Part shown: positions 6,601-11,306 of the stretch, piece after piece
Position numbering within the stretch: the first letter of the stretch is position 1
Layout of the letters: each line of letters begins with the position of its first letter
Assembly (NCBI GenBank): GCA_013697265.1
Contig: JACCXE010000443.1
Span: 1-12,309 of the forward strand
Length of the DNA stretch: 12,309 nt
From: Actinomycetota bacterium
Lineage (GTDB): Bacteria > Actinomycetota > Acidimicrobiia > Acidimicrobiales > JACCXE01
Reading direction: 5' to 3'
Translations under genes and position numbers: made by a program
Notes under the pieces: generated by a model
Databases searched by the model: none
Seen by the model: only the letters and a program-made list of their open reading frames with translations
Told to the model about the DNA's origin: nothing

Positions 6601-9238
6601 CGTCATTGCCAATGGCAGTGGCGTCACCCGTACGGATTTCGGCGCTTCCGTTCGACGAAGTCGAGGAAGTGCCGTCGTTGCTAGCAACTGCTCTGCCGTC
6701 GATACCCCCATTGCCGTTCTGAGCAACGCTCGCGCGCTGATTAACGGTGGAGTCATTATCGGATTCGTTGCCTGTTGCGGTGTTCAGGCCGGTGTTGGAA
6801 ATGCCAACGCCGGTGTTTGTAACCGTGGCCGACTGATCGGGCAGGACGAAGCCGGCGCCGTTCGTGTCAACCGTCTGGGCCACGTTCGTGGTCGAACGTG
6901 TACCAACACCAGAAGCGTTCCCGGTGTGAATGTCGGCCGAGCCATCGCTGGTGGACGACGACGAACCGAAGTTCGCCGCAACTGCGTCATCGCTGACGTC
7001 AGCATTAATCCGCGCGCGCTGGCGGGTGGTCGACGTGTTGGCTGAATCATTGCCAGTGGCAGTGTTCAGACCAGAGTTGGCAATGCCAACACCAGTGTTG
7101 GAAGAGTCCACATCCTGGTCGGTCAGCACGAAGCCACCGGCGGAGCCGGTGTCGACGGTCTGAGCAACGTTCGTGTGGGCCGAGCTACCAACAGCGTCGG
7201 CGTTGCCGGTGGTGATACTGGCGGATCCGTCACTGTTCGTGTCGGATTCACCGAAGTTGCTGGCCACGGTGTCATCACCGGTGACAGCACCGATGTCGGC
7301 ACTCTGACGGGTCGAAGCGGTGTTGTCCGACGTGTTGCCGGTCGCACCGTTGAGACCCGTGTTCGCGAGAGCGACACCGTTATCGGTTGCAGTGACACTC
7401 TGGTCGGACAGAACATTGTTGACACCATCGGTGTCAACGGTCTGAGCGACGTTCGTGGTTGCAGCCGAGTCGTTACCTACAGCATTGGCGTTACCGGTGG
7501 TCACGTCGGCCGAACCATTGCTGGTGGTCGTCGCGTCACCGAAGTTTGAAGCAACGGCATCGTCGCCGGCCGCGGCAACACGCGCGTCTTGCGACGTGGT
7601 GCTGCTGTTGACCGAGTCGTTGCCGGTGGCCGTGTTGAGGCCAGTGTTAGCGATACCGACGCCCGTGTTGTTGACGGTGACATCCTGATCGGGCAGCGCG
7701 AATCCACCATTGGTGGTTGCGTTAACCGTCTGGATGACATTGGTCGTCGAGGCATTTCCGATAGCGCTTGCGTTGCCGGAATCGATGGACGCAGAACCGT
7801 CACTGTTGGTAACGGCGGAACCGAAGTTCGCCGCAACAGAGTCGTCGCCCGTCGAGTTGGACCTGGCGCGCTGGTTGCTGGAGGCGTCATTGAAAGAGGT
7901 GTTGCCCTCTGCAATGTTGCCGCCCGTATTCGCAATAGCGACACCGGTGTTGTTGACAGTGGCTGTCTGATCCGTAAGCACGAGGCCGGAGCCTGGTGTG
8001 TTCACGTCGACAACCTGGGTGAGATTGGTGGTGGAGCTGTTACCGACTGCATTGGCATTACCAGTCGTAATGCTGGCGTCGCCGTTGCTTTCAGCGGTGG
8101 CCGTTCCGTCGTTAGAAGCAACGGAATCGTCACCAGCCGGTGGACCGGCGCCAGAAGTAGCTCCCTGAATGTTGTTCGTTGTCGAATCCGACAAGTTCCC
8201 AACTGCAAGGTTTAGGCCGGTGTTGGCGATGGATATGCCGACGTTTGAAACATTTGCGTTCTGATCGATCAAGACGATCGATCCCAACGACCCTGTCGCA
8301 GTGACGTTTACTACCTGACTGACGTTGTTTGTTGCTGCGTTTCCGACTGCGTTCGCATCGCCCGTAATGATTCCGGCCGATCCGCCCGAGTTAGTCGAAG
8401 CTGTTGCATCGTTCGCAGCAACGGAGTCGCCAGGTCCTGCCGTAGCGTTCGCTGTCTGGTCATTGCTTGCACCATTCAACGAATCGTTTCCGACTGCACC
8501 GTTGAGTCCCGTGTTGGCAATGCCAACACCCGTGTTCGTAATAGTCGCGTTTTGGTCGACTAGTACGACAACGCCGAGACCGCCGTCGTAGTTTCCGTCA
8601 AACGTCTGATGAATCGCGTTGTTCGAAGTAGACCCCGTTGCGGAAGCGTCGCCCGTATCAATACGTGCGTCGCCGCCTGAGGTATTTCGAGTTGTCGCGT
8701 TGTTAGACGCGACCGAGTCACCAGATGCACCCGTAGAAGTTGCCTTCTGCGAGTTGCTTGCTGTGTTGTCCGAAACGTTGCCGATCGCCACGTTGCCGCC
8801 AGTATTCGAAATGCCAATACCAGTGTTGGTAATGGTCGCGTTCTGGTCGACGATGACGACTGCACCGTTATGGCCTTGCACAACAGTTTGTTGGGTGTTG
8901 TTCGTCGCAGCGTTCCCCGTCGCGTCGGCATCGCCCGTTTTCACGGATGCGGTACCTGTAGACGAGTTGCTCGTGCTCCCTTGATTGGGAGCAACCGCGT
9001 CGGATCCACCACCAGCAGCCGTAGCTGTCTGGTCGCCTGTAGCCGTATTACCGGAGTCATTGCCCGCACCCCCGTTTACTCCCGTGTTGGCGGCACCAAC
9101 GCCTGTGTTCGCTGTGGTCGCATCTTGATCTGCAGACGCGACTCCACCGAACAGCAGGACGAATAGCATCACCGCTGAGGAGAACAGGAGGGCAATGGCG
9201 CCAGTACGTGGGCCAGTCCTCTCTTTGCTCGTAACCAA
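3629..9238 (-). CDS. Giant repetitive cell-wall-anchored surface protein (18 x ~96 aa repeats, LARTG signal)
   Basis: The predicted secreted protein has 1869 residues. The TTG at 9238 is chosen because a near-perfect ribosome site (AAAGGAGGTGAG) lies 7 bases upstream and a signal peptide follows at once. The frame is open 76 codons further up, but that part is Arg/Cys-rich and unconvincing. Residues 1-36 are a Sec signal (basic start, long hydrophobic core, AxA site VASA-DQ). Residues 37-1771 hold 18 tandem repeats of about 96 residues, rich in Asn, Thr, Ser, Gly, Ala and Asp and nearly free of Cys, Trp and Lys. Each has an NTGVGIANTGLNTATGN-type motif and a DGSASITTGNAxAxGN-type motif. A Pro-rich stalk (about 1772-1837) leads to LARTG at 1838-1842, a hydrophobic segment, and the tail KRRARTA. 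LAxTG is the type recognised by class E sortases. No family name is recognised; adhesin, fibre or sheath roles are inference. It is monocistronic by position. Confidence 0.9.
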   Translation of the reverse strand: MVTSKERTGPRTGAIALLFSSAVMLFVLLFGGVASADQDATTANTGVGAANTGVNGGAGNDSGNTATGDQTATAAGGGSDAVAPNQGSTSNSSTGTASVKTGDADATGNAATNNTQQTVVQGHNGAVVIVDQNATITNTGIGISNTGGNVAIGNVSDNTASNSQKATSTGASGDSVASNNATTRNTSGGDARIDTGDASATGSTSNNAIHQTFDGNYDGGLGVVVLVDQNATITNTGVGIANTGLNGAVGNDSLNGASNDQTANATAGPGDSVAANDATASTNSGGSAGIITGDANAVGNAATNNVSQVVNVTATGSLGSIVLIDQNANVSNVGISIANTGLNLAVGNLSDSTTNNIQGATSGAGPPAGDDSVASNDGTATAESNGDASITTGNANAVGNSSTTNLTQVVDVNTPGSGLVLTDQTATVNNTGVAIANTGGNIAEGNTSFNDASSNQRARSNSTGDDSVAANFGSAVTNSDGSASIDSGNASAIGNASTTNVIQTVNATTNGGFALPDQDVTVNNTGVGIANTGLNTATGNDSVNSSTTSQDARVAAAGDDAVASNFGDATTTSNGSADVTTGNANAVGNDSAATTNVAQTVDTDGVNNVLSDQSVTATDNGVALANTGLNGATGNTSDNTASTRQSADIGAVTGDDTVASNFGESDTNSDGSASITTGNADAVGSSAHTNVAQTVDTGSAGGFVLTDQDVDSSNTGVGIANSGLNTATGNDSANTSTTRQRARINADVSDDAVAANFGSSSSTSDGSADIHTGNASGVGTRSTTNVAQTVDTNGAGFVLPDQSATVTNTGVGISNTGLNTATGNESDNDSTVNQRASVAQNGNGGIDGRAVASNDGTSSTSSNGSAEIRTGDATAIGNDAASTVNIAQTVNTDGAGFTLVDQEANASNTGVGIANSGLNTAVGNDSSNSSDVDQDASVTQNGGGRNGGIDGDVVASNNATSDTNSNGSAKIVTGCACAIGNASTTNISQVADFDGDGFALVDQSLSSTNTGVAVANSGLNTATGNSSDNDSTVDQDSAVTANGGSILGDAVAVNTATSSSTTDGSASITTGDAIATGNISTSHLNQVSDASIDGSGFVLTDQEAVEVNNGVGIANSGLNSATGNDSTNSTDLDQDAAVSENGGGNIGALLAPSDVVSANTSASNTSSNGSASITTGHACATGNQSTTTLNQVSDANISGSGFLLADQDADVSNTGVGIANSGINFATGNDADTSNTLDQDSAVTEGGAGDLLADDVVAANTATNSSNSDGDASITTGDALAIGNDSAHTTVLNQVVDANIDGSGFVLSDQDAEVDNTGVGIANSGVNFAVGNTSTNTIDDPSQTATVAQGGGGAFTADDVVAANTVNAANNSDGSASIHTGAAIGTGNTSTTTLNQIADANISGAGFVLTDQAAEVNNTGVGIGNSGFNGAIGNDSDNTVEDGTQDATVDANGAVAIDDAVAANTATLQNNSNGSASITTGFAGGSGNTSTTDLSQVADSNVVSGFVLSDQDVEVNNQGVGIGNSGLNLAVGNLSTNSIDFDDTATVDAAGALTADDAVASNTLTGGNNSDGSASINTGASAGFGNTSITYIIQNGDDNDATVTNSGVGIANSGLNLGTGNASDNDIDTTDTATVDAAGIVDDFVAVNTLTENNNSDGTVDITTGDAYALGNRSATGIVQSASASDDNFGLDDSNAVIINFGVGLANTGLNLAAGNTSDNDTTNTSTATAPGGIAVNTADLSNTSDGTATVRTGNAIAFGNIASNAICQGVDSFGPGCPQPTLPPLPVPSFPTITCRCKKALTPPIVVVPPGTPTPPVVPSGNPIISHPDFISDGSVLARTGVSVGMQALLGLLLLALGALFKRRARTA
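3632..3727 (-). other. C-terminal sortase signal (LARTG, hydrophobic stretch, basic tail)
   Basis: The last 32 residues of the giant protein form a complete cell-wall sorting signal. LARTG is encoded at 3713-3727. A hydrophobic run of about 15-20 residues (centred on LLGLLLLALGALF) and the positive tail KRRAR follow. The LAxTG form, with Ala in place of Pro, matches the motif of class E sortases known from high-GC actinobacteria such as Streptomyces. No sortase gene is present in this window, so the enzyme must be encoded elsewhere. Confidence 0.85.
3926..9130 (-). repeat. 18 tandem in-frame repeats of about 290 bp encoding ~96-residue units
   Basis: The repeat can be counted by either of its two conserved motifs, and both give 18. 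Each unit is Q-(about 32)-Q-(14-25)-N-(about 32)-Q-(14-16), so it is really two 48-residue half-units. Neighbouring units resemble each other most: units 5-8 share a DDxVAxNFG block, and units 11-14 share LNQxxDAxIxGxGFxLxDQ. This suggests growth by local duplication. At DNA level the copies are diverged and use many synonymous codons, so the array is old rather than recently expanded. Confidence 0.9.
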
Positions 9239-9241
9239 TTT

Positions 9242-9253
9242 CTCACCTCCTTT
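9242..9253 (-). promoter_or_regulatory. Ribosome-binding site of the giant gene, deciding the TTG start
   Basis: On the minus strand AAAGGAGGTGAG precedes the TTG at 9238 with 7 bases between GGAGG and the start. It matches the 16S anti-Shine-Dalgarno almost perfectly and is the strongest ribosome site in the window. Nine bases of it (9242-9250) are exactly complementary to a stretch about 100 bases upstream in the same leader. Confidence 0.88.
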
Positions 9254-9282
9254 CGTTTGGTTGGTTGTGTTTTGGATAAGAG

Positions 9283-9303
9283 ACCGCGCCGAAGAGGCGC
9301 GGT
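9283..9303 (-). promoter_or_regulatory. Leader hairpin, possible attenuator
   Basis: An 8-bp perfect stem (ACCGCGCC at 9296-9303 pairing with GGCGCGGT at 9283-9290 on the minus-strand RNA) closes on a 5-base TCTTC loop, and the RNA continues CTCTTATCC. It could act as a weak terminator within the leader, or simply bring the ribosome site and the upstream complementary segment together. Stem and position are seen; the function is inferred. Confidence 0.45.
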
Positions 9304-9325
9304 TTTCATGCTGGGTAAAGCGATG

Positions 9326-9345
9326 CCCGAAGCACTGTCTTCGGG
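9326..9345 (-). promoter_or_regulatory. Leader hairpin competing with the anti-ribosome-site segment
   Basis: The minus-strand RNA has CCCGAAG-ACAGTG-CTTCGGG, a perfect 7-bp stem with a 6-base loop. Its 5' arm overlaps by two bases the segment complementary to the ribosome site (9344-9352), so the two pairings cannot both form fully. A small hairpin, GCGC-TTA-GCGC (9352-9362), lies on the other side of that segment. Confidence 0.45.
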
Positions 9346-9352
9346 AGGTGAG
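9344..9352 (-). promoter_or_regulatory. Anti-ribosome-site segment in the leader (CTCACCTCC)
   Basis: CTCACCTCC on the minus strand is the exact reverse complement of GGAGGTGAG in the ribosome site at 9242-9250. Pairing would hide the ribosome site and shut off translation of the giant gene. Nine contiguous pairs, six of them G-C, at about 100 bases apart in the same leader are unlikely to be trivial, though C/T-rich complementarity to ribosome sites can arise by chance. Confidence 0.5.
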
Positions 9353-9413
9353 CGCTAAGCGCCTGACCCCACACCGGCCCTGCTGAACAGAGGGCGCGCG
9401 TGTCGGCGGTGAA

Positions 9414-9442
9414 GGTTTACTTGCACAGAGCGCAGGCGTCAA
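9414..9442 (-). promoter_or_regulatory. Candidate promoter of the giant repeat-protein gene
   Basis: On the minus strand TTGACG (9437-9442) matches five of six -35 consensus bases, followed by a 17-base spacer and TAAACC (9414-9419), a weak -10. Transcription would start near 9407 and give a leader of about 170 bases that contains the anti-ribosome-site segment and all the hairpins. This is the best-spaced housekeeping-type promoter seen in the gap. The weak -10 would suit an activated promoter. Confidence 0.42.
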
Positions 9443-9506
9443 ACACCAGCTGCGGGCCAAAGGCACTGAAATGTCGCAATAGGCCGGAAAATCGACCGGA
9501 CCCAGG

Positions 9507-9552
9507 CTTATACGTGAGGTTGAGGGTTCACGCTACGTGGCAAGTTGAGGGT
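9507..9552 (-). promoter_or_regulatory. Direct repeat and TATAAG element in the distal upstream region
   Basis: GTTGAGGGT occurs twice on the plus strand (9519-9527 and 9544-9552), 25 bases apart. The nearer copy lies just upstream of a minus-strand TATAAG (9507-9512), a possible -10 without a good -35. The arrangement could be a regulated promoter with an activator or repressor bound at the repeats. Bases 9443-9506 show nothing else clear, and no terminator is obvious after the PPIase gene. Confidence 0.25.
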
Positions 9553-9560
9553 GCCCACCG

Positions 9561-10352
9561 CTATTTGTCGGCACCGCGCGCGGTCACGTCGATGCTGATC
9601 ACGTTGTACCGGGCGCTCGGCTTCGAAGCCTCTTCGCCGGCTCCCCGGTTGATGCGGGCCAACACGTCCATGCCCGATGTCACCTGGCCAAACAGCGGAA
9701 ACGTGGGCGGCAGGGTGGCGCCGCTCGGTCCGAGGATGATCAACACCTGGCTGCCGTTCTGGTTGGCCGCTGGATGCGCGAACACGAGCGCGCCCTTCAC
9801 GTACTCGGCGGAGCTGGCCGGCAGGCCGTCGTCGCGAAACTCATAGCCAGGGCCGGTGATGCCCGGCGCGACCGGGTCACCGGTCTGAGCGATCGTGTCT
9901 TTCAGCACCCGGTGGAACGGCAGCCCGTCGTAGAAGTGCCAGCGAGACAGGAACACAAAGTTGTTCACCGCGTTGAAGGCCTTGGCCGGGTACAACTCTG
10001 CCTTCAGGGTGCCGGCGGTGGTCTTGATCACGGCCTCGTAAACCTTGCTCGCGTCGATGCACCGACCGGGGGCTCGAGCGAACACGAGTTGGCGAGGCGA
10101 GGACCCGTCCGACTGGGGGCACGAGACCTGCGACAAATCGGTGGTCGGTGTGGTCTTGTCTTCGTCGCCGCTGCCTCTGAGGTTCTGGCCGAGCACCCCG
10201 AAGCCGAACAGGATCACCACGATGGCGATGGTGACGACGTAGATGAAACCCCGGCGCCTCTTGCGGTCGAGCTGGGCGTGACGGGCCTGGCTCTGACGCA
10301 CTTGGCGTTCCTGTTTCGAGATCCCGGTACGACCCCGCTTGTTGTTCGGCAT
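9561..10352 (-). CDS. Membrane-anchored cyclophilin-type peptidyl-prolyl isomerase
   Basis: This 263-residue PPIase would catalyse cis-trans isomerisation at proline in proteins outside the membrane. Residues 1-34 are very basic and cytoplasmic, 35-55 form one transmembrane helix (FIYVVTIAIVVILFGFGVLG), then comes a short linker, and the cyclophilin domain spans about 104-258. The core motif FHRVLKDTIAQTGDP carries catalytic Arg147, and NGSQ at 199-202 is also conserved. Positions that correspond to Phe113, Trp121 and His126 of human cyclophilin A appear changed (VLIILG and LPPTFPLFG), as in divergent bacterial forms, so activity may be low or substrate-specific. The ATG at 10352 is chosen because the basic tail and helix follow directly; no clear ribosome site is seen. 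It starts 39 bases after the Clp-N gene on the same strand and is probably co-transcribed. It lies upstream of the giant secreted protein gene. Confidence 0.9.
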   Translation of the reverse strand: MPNNKRGRTGISKQERQVRQSQARHAQLDRKRRRGFIYVVTIAIVVILFGFGVLGQNLRGSGDEDKTTPTTDLSQVSCPQSDGSSPRQLVFARAPGRCIDASKVYEAVIKTTAGTLKAELYPAKAFNAVNNFVFLSRWHFYDGLPFHRVLKDTIAQTGDPVAPGITGPGYEFRDDGLPASSAEYVKGALVFAHPAANQNGSQVLIILGPSGATLPPTFPLFGQVTSGMDVLARINRGAGEEASKPSARYNVISIDVTARGADK

Positions 10353-10391
10353 TGCGACGAAAGTTAGTTGGCGGCCCTTTTGATTACGTGG

Positions 10392-10931
10392 TCAAACGAG
10401 TCGCGCGCCCATCATCTCGAGGACGCGGGTCTTTAGGGCGTCGAGGTCCACGGAGAGATCTCGTAGGACATCGAGGCCGACGCTCTTCGGTGTCGCCAGC
10501 AATCCCAGGAGCAAGTGCTCGGTTCCGATGAAGCCGGACTCGAGCCGAACCGATTCGCGGAGCGACTGCTCCAGTATCTGCTTGCCATCGACCGCGAAGG
10601 CCGGGCGCTCGTCGTTTGGCACGTTCACCGGCACGTCTCCCAGTGAGGCAGCGACCGACTGCTTGACCTTTTCTACGTCGATGCCGATCGAACTGAGCGC
10701 GTGATCCGTCGACACCGGCGGCCCGGGAGGTTGAAGTCGGACGGCCGCGGCGCGCGCTGCGTCCCCGTCAACGCCGAATTCGCGCAAGGCGCTCACCGCG
10801 ACACCGTCATCGGCATTCGCCAACGCGATCAAGAAATGGTCGCCCCGGATGAACTGGCGCGCCGCAGCCGCTTCCTGCTGCGCCTCGACCAGCGTGCGCC
10901 GAGCCCTATCGGTAAAGCGCTCGTAAGCCAT
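10392..10931 (-). CDS. Clp N-terminal-domain protein without ATPase
   Basis: This 179-residue cytoplasmic protein consists of the double Clp repeat domain found at the start of ClpC/ClpA. It begins MAYERFTDRARRTLVEAQQE, close to ClpC N-termini (FERFTDRAR). The first repeat covers about residues 1-75 and the second about 115-178 (FIGTEHLLLGLL at about 141-152). There are no Walker motifs, so it cannot unfold proteins itself. In the family such pieces bind substrates or adaptors, and it may modulate the Clp system or sense misfolded protein. The ATG at 10931 shares its A with the TAA of the HTH gene (TAATG), and a GGGGGG stretch lies just upstream, so translation is probably coupled. A longer frame exists upstream but runs across the HTH gene. 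HTH plus Clp-N pairs are common in actinobacteria. Confidence 0.9.
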   Translation of the reverse strand: MAYERFTDRARRTLVEAQQEAAAARQFIRGDHFLIALANADDGVAVSALREFGVDGDAARAAAVRLQPPGPPVSTDHALSSIGIDVEKVKQSVAASLGDVPVNVPNDERPAFAVDGKQILEQSLRESVRLESGFIGTEHLLLGLLATPKSVGLDVLRDLSVDLDALKTRVLEMMGARLV

Positions 10932-11185
10932 TATTGCCCCCCTTTTCTCCGTTGGTTCAGGTTCTCCAGCGCATCGAGGTGGCGTGCGTACTTCTTGTGC
11001 ACCGCCTGCCGGCTGACGTTCAAGGCGTCGGCAATTTGCTGCCAGGTCCAACCCGCTTTGCGAGCGTTAGCTACCTGGACGCGCTCGAGCTGTTCGCTCA
11101 AGCTGCGAAGGGCCCACACCGCGCGCAGGCCGATCGCCGGATCGTTGCTTGTCGCCGCGTCCACCGAGTCGTCCAACCGCTCCAC
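10931..11185 (-). CDS. Small helix-turn-helix DNA-binding regulator
   Basis: This 84-residue protein is predicted to be a DNA-binding regulator of its own operon. The HTH lies at about residues 42-68: ARKAGWTWQQIADALNVS followed by the recognition helix RQAVHKKYARH, a form common in actinobacterial regulators paired with Clp-N proteins. Residues 1-40 are probably a helical dimerisation region. The GTG at 11185 is chosen because it follows a -10-like TAGGTT by six bases, as in leaderless messages, and because no ribosome site or alternative start fits better. Two inverted repeats of GTCAA type overlap the promoter, so negative autoregulation is likely but inferred. It shares a TAATG junction with the Clp-N gene. 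Confidence 0.88.
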   Translation of the reverse strand: MERLDDSVDAATSNDPAIGLRAVWALRSLSEQLERVQVANARKAGWTWQQIADALNVSRQAVHKKYARHLDALENLNQRRKGGQ

Positions 11186-11188
11186 GCT

Positions 11189-11204
11189 GTCAACCTACGT
11201 TGAC
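11189..11204. promoter_or_regulatory. Proximal operator-like inverted repeat
   Basis: GTCAAC-CTAC-GTTGAC has 6-bp perfect arms and a 4-base centre, and covers the -10 region and the presumed transcription start of the HTH operon. It shares the GTCAA half-site with the distal palindrome, and the two centres are 29 bases apart. A repressor bound here would block the polymerase. Confidence 0.55.
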
Positions 11205-11222
11205 GATCACAAGGTCTGTCAA
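11192..11222 (-). promoter_or_regulatory. Promoter of the HTH-ClpN-PPIase operon, probably leaderless
   Basis: On the minus strand a consensus -35 TTGACA (11217-11222) is followed after 19 bases by TAGGTT (11192-11197), which fits TAnnnT. Six bases separate it from the GTG start at 11185, so the transcript would begin at or very near the start codon. The spacer is longer than the usual 17 bases, which could make the promoter factor-dependent. Confidence 0.6.
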
Positions 11223-11235
11223 TCAGGATTGACAG
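11216..11235. promoter_or_regulatory. Distal operator-like palindrome
   Basis: CTGTCAATC-AG-GATTGACAG has 9-bp perfect arms around a 2-base centre. One arm contains the TTGACA -35 of the HTH promoter. A perfect 18-base symmetric site at a promoter next to an HTH gene is a typical operator; the HTH protein is the obvious candidate ligand, by inference. Confidence 0.65.
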
Positions 11236-11254
11236 CCAGCCCCTCTGCCGGAAC

Positions 11255-11295
11255 GCGATGAGGGCGGCCGCTGTACTGGGCCGCCCTCGCATCGC
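11255..11295 (-). terminator. Hairpin terminator of the downstream-end repeat protein gene
   Basis: Inner arms AGGGCGGCC (11261-11269) and GGCCGCCCT (11279-11287) pair perfectly with a 9-base loop. Outer arms GCGATG (11255-11260) and CATCGC (11290-11295) extend the stem, with a 2-base bulge on one side. It begins 11 bases after the stop of the minus-strand gene at 11307 and separates it from the HTH promoter. No T-run follows. Confidence 0.7.
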
Positions 11296-11306
11296 ACTTC
11301 AGTTCG

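Noticed and set aside
3926..9130. CRISPR-like or non-coding tandem repeat array
   Set aside because: The repeats are about 290 bp, diverged at DNA level and keep one open minus-strand frame throughout, so they are protein repeats.
9239..9410. c-di-AMP (ydaO-type), cobalamin or c-di-GMP riboswitch
   Set aside because: I looked for their conserved core sequences because such switches control wall genes in actinobacteria, but found no match. Only the unnamed structured leader is reported.
9239..9466. N-terminal extension of the giant protein up to base 9466
   Set aside because: The extension reads through the ribosome site and leader hairpins, is Arg/Cys/Pro-rich and would bury the signal peptide. 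The TTG at 9238 fits far better.
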